64,000 nucleotides of DNA, from NCBI RefSeq assembly GCF_001956045.1, contig NZ_MRTH01000005.1, positions 62,001-126,000 on the forward strand, given 5' to 3'. The stretch is from Paenibacillus sp. FSL H7-0331 (GTDB lineage Bacteria > Bacillota > Bacilli > Paenibacillales > NBRC-103111). Position 1 is the first letter of the stretch, and every line of letters starts with the position of its first letter. Below the pieces are notes generated by a model that saw only the letters and a list, made by a program, of their open reading frames with translations, ran no database searches and was not told the DNA's origin. A program made the translations under genes and the position numbers. Below, one piece after another: positions 61,893 to 64,000 of the stretch.

Positions 61893-62199
61893 GCCTCATT
61901 GAAATATATCATAGTGCTTATTGTCGTAAAAAGCCGTATTCTGCTTGGCCGATGGCTGTGTGGGATACGGCTTTTTGTGTTATTTTCACCCCAATTGGTA
62001 CATCTTCAACCTAATTTACCCAAGTCAGTTACCTATATGTAATGTATCGACAAGTCACAATTCCGGTAGTAGGATATGGGTATTACAGCATGTTGTACAC
62101 AGCGGCGTTGAGAAATACCAGTTGGTTGCGATGTGACGTTGAATGATGAATGCTCACGATACCAGCGTTCTTTTGAACGCTCTCAGGAGGTTTTGTTAT
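61893..62199 (+). other. Intergenic region before the two-component system
   Basis: Holds the bstA terminator (61928-61977) and about 220 nt of upstream sequence of the response-regulator gene. No gene, palindrome or clear promoter box was found. Confidence 0.4.
61928..61977 (+). terminator. Terminator of the bstA-like gene
   Basis: AAAAAGCCGTAT (61928-61939) pairs with ATACGGCTTTTT (61965-61976). Confidence 0.85.
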
Positions 62200-63213
62200 A
62201 TGTTTCAGGTGCTGATAGCTGAAGACGAAATATGGATTCGTGATGCAGTTGCAGAAATGGTCGAGCGACTTGCACCTCAATTTAATGTTGCAGGCGAAGT
62301 GGGGAACGGAGATGAGGCCTGGAGCTTTATTCAGGAGCATTGGCCGAGTATCGTAATCACAGATATTATGATGCCTCACAAAAACGGTCTTTGGTTATGT
62401 GAAAAAATCGATCAGGCTCATTTACCTATCGTTACGATTGTTGTAAGCGGTTACGATAATTTTCAGTATGCCAAGAAAGTCATGCGTTATGGAGTTACCG
62501 AATATTTATTGAAGCCGCTTGATGAGGAGGAACTGCACGGTGCTCTGAAGCGATCCATCCAACGGCTGGAGGGCATGTCCGAAATCCATGAAGGTGTACT
62601 TAATATCCAAAAGTTTGTCGAGCATTTGCCAGAAATGAGCCGGCACACCGTACAATCCGAGCTGAACAATTTGTTAACAGCCATCTTCAAGCTCAAGCTG
62701 ACGACCCCAAGCTATCGCAAGAGCGTATTCGCTATTTTATCGTCCAAATTGAACGAGCTGCTGCAAGCATTTGGCACGCAGCAGACGCATATGTCCTTAG
62801 CAACTGAGGATGAGCAGGCGATTCGTAAGCACTTTACAGACCTCATACAAGCATGGATACTGATCTATCCCCAATATGCGGATCAAAGCGGTAATGCATC
62901 GATTAAACGGGTATGCGAATATATGGATGTTCATTATTTTGAGAATTTTGCTCTGGCGCGCCTGGCAGAGATGTCACATATGAGCATTTCTCATTTTAGT
63001 ATGCTGTTCAAAAAAACGACAGGCCAGACCTGTTTAAACTATTTGAACCTGATTCGGATTCGTAAAGCCAAGGAGCTGCTGCAGGAGCCTGACTTGAAAA
63101 TATATGAAATCGCTGATATGGTCGGTTATTCCTCGCTGCCCTATTTTAACCGAATTTTCAAACAAATTGTTACGATTACCCCAGTGGAATACAGAAAGAG
63201 AATGGGCCTATGA
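62200..63213 (+). CDS. YesN-type response regulator, AraC output
   Basis: A 337-residue regulator. The receiver domain (about 1-120) has EDE near residue 8, the phosphoacceptor Asp in IVITDIMMPHKNG (about 56) and the Lys in LLKPLDEEEL. A C-terminal AraC-type DNA-binding domain (about 240-337) has FALARLAEMSHMSISHFSMLFKKTTG and IYEIADMVGYSSLPYFNRIFKQI. ATG 62200 with AGGAGG 9 nt upstream. Overlaps the following kinase gene by 4 nt (ATGA). It likely controls sugar uptake genes downstream of the window. Confidence 0.92.
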   Translation: MFQVLIAEDEIWIRDAVAEMVERLAPQFNVAGEVGNGDEAWSFIQEHWPSIVITDIMMPHKNGLWLCEKIDQAHLPIVTIVVSGYDNFQYAKKVMRYGVTEYLLKPLDEEELHGALKRSIQRLEGMSEIHEGVLNIQKFVEHLPEMSRHTVQSELNNLLTAIFKLKLTTPSYRKSVFAILSSKLNELLQAFGTQQTHMSLATEDEQAIRKHFTDLIQAWILIYPQYADQSGNASIKRVCEYMDVHYFENFALARLAEMSHMSISHFSMLFKKTTGQTCLNYLNLIRIRKAKELLQEPDLKIYEIADMVGYSSLPYFNRIFKQIVTITPVEYRKRMGL

Positions 63214-64000
63214 GAGCCTTCGTGATGCTGCGGAAATTTTCGATCAAAATGAAGATGGTGCTCGCCTTTCTCAGTGTCAGTGTATTATCGGTTCTGCTGC
63301 TGGGACTGCTGTCCAATTATTATTACAGCAAAGCGGTTGAAAAAGAATTTTTTAATATATCCAATGAGGCGACAGCACGTTTGAATTATCATCTCGATTA
63401 CTATTATCAGCAGCTTCAGCAGTCCACACAGTACTTGATCCAGAATGATACTATTCAGGAATGGCTGATCAGCAAAAGCTATACCAATCTCGATAAGCAG
63501 AATGTGGAGAAGGAGCTGAGGAGATATCTGGCTCTGAATTATTCGGAGATTCAGGGCATGTTCATTATTTCCAAGTCGAATCAGATCGTGTCGATGGCAC
63601 AGTATTTTGGCAAGCTGGATCGTTTTGAAGACGAGCCTTGGTATGGCAGGCCGGTATCCCCGAATATTATTATTCTTCCAACTCATACAGCCAAATATGA
63701 AGGAGCTTATGGGCGACCGGTCATGTCCGTACTGCTGCCGATCTATGATAAGGAAACGATAGAACTGATCGGGACTTTGGCAGTAGACATCTCTTTGCAG
63801 GAGATAGATCGTGCATTCAAAAGCTCGCAGCTGGCAAAGTCGGGGATATTTTTTATTTTGGCGGGTGATGATTCTATTGTGTACCATCCGAATGAGGAAT
63901 TGAACGGGCTTCAAAAGAGACAGACTGAGCTTGCAGGCCTGAAGATTCCGGACAAGGGAGAGACCGCGATTCAACGGTTTCATGGAGACGATTATTTGAT
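63210..64000 (+). CDS. YesM-type sensor histidine kinase, N-terminal part
   Basis: The reading frame starts at ATG 63210 and is open to the window end (263 codons seen). It begins MRAFVMLRKFSIKMKMVLAF and has one membrane segment at about 16-36. The extracytoplasmic sensor region follows, with Cache-like pieces (YYYSKAVEKEFF, GMFIISKSNQIVSMA, SVLLPIYDKETIELIGTLAVDISL). HAMP, HisKA-like and ATPase domains are expected beyond the window. It is paired with the preceding regulator. Confidence 0.88.
   Translation, partial: MRAFVMLRKFSIKMKMVLAFLSVSVLSVLLLGLLSNYYYSKAVEKEFFNISNEATARLNYHLDYYYQQLQQSTQYLIQNDTIQEWLISKSYTNLDKQNVEKELRRYLALNYSEIQGMFIISKSNQIVSMAQYFGKLDRFEDEPWYGRPVSPNIIILPTHTAKYEGAYGRPVMSVLLPIYDKETIELIGTLAVDISLQEIDRAFKSSQLAKSGIFFILAGDDSIVYHPNEELNGLQKRQTELAGLKIPDKGETAIQRFHGDDYL

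Overview
The window reads as chromosomal DNA of a spore-forming, low-to-mid GC Firmicute of the Paenibacillus type. Evidence: the SigI/RsgI heat-stress pair, a YjcZ-family small sporulation protein, a YfiT/BstA bacillithiol-transferase homologue, YesN/YesM-type and AraC-type sensors, Lpl-type sugar ABC transporters, strong AGGAGG ribosome binding sites and a Bacillus-like PerR box. Species cannot be fixed from the sequence. No rRNA, tRNA, CRISPR array, prophage or insertion sequence was seen.

Layout. 1-4064: end of an oligopeptide/oligosaccharide-type ABC operon (binding protein, two permeases, two ATPases). 4200-7670: single-gene units leuB, a PerR-box peroxiredoxin, gcvH and a BadF/GlcNAc-kinase-like ATPase; the last two carry repeated hairpin elements just before their ribosome binding sites. 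7734-10798: a GH15 glycosidase, a KTSC-like small protein, a possible 25-codon leader and a zinc-ribbon-like protein. 11179-13684: SigI-type promoter, sigI and rsgI. 13835-20051: aldo/keto reductase, leucyl aminopeptidase, a small membrane protein, an oxidoreductase, a Crp/Fnr regulator and flavohaemoglobin with a TGTGA-N6-TCACA site placed at about -41.5. 20442-27511: Lpl-type sugar ABC transporter with a cytoplasmic BNR/sialidase-like protein and an AraC-type membrane sensor.

27642-33939: a cobalamin riboswitch ahead of a Nik/Opp-type ABC operon (binding protein, two permeases, two ATPases, methyltransferase), suggesting B12-repressed uptake of cobalt, nickel or a corrinoid-related ligand. 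34066-38337: two chemoreceptor-type genes on the minus strand. The first is a soluble fusion of an MCP signalling domain with an SsuA/TauA-like periplasmic-binding-protein domain and is the most unusual protein here. 38598-51987: TerD-like protein with a decapeptide-repeat tail, FAD oxidoreductase and LacI regulator, another chemoreceptor, dGTPase, acyltransferase, a Gly-rich repeat protein, a TetL-like efflux pump, a decayed sensor-kinase fragment and a TetR/metallo-hydrolase operon with two tandem operators.

52057-60669: myo-inositol catabolism operon iolD-iolE-iolC-iolA-iolJ-iolG-iolB behind two identical TTAAGCGCTTAA palindromes. It covers the path from inositol to acetyl-CoA and DHAP, but its transporter and regulator are not in the window. 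60894-64000: yjcZ-like gene, bstA-like gene, and the start of a YesN/YesM-type two-component system that runs off the end.

Best candidates for new biology: the MCP-PBP fusion (34066-35991), the family of tandem hairpins before ribosome binding sites (6217, 6662, 59727-59844), the B12-controlled transporter with its probable ATT-initiated ATPase gene, and the TerD-like protein with a 10-residue repeat tail.
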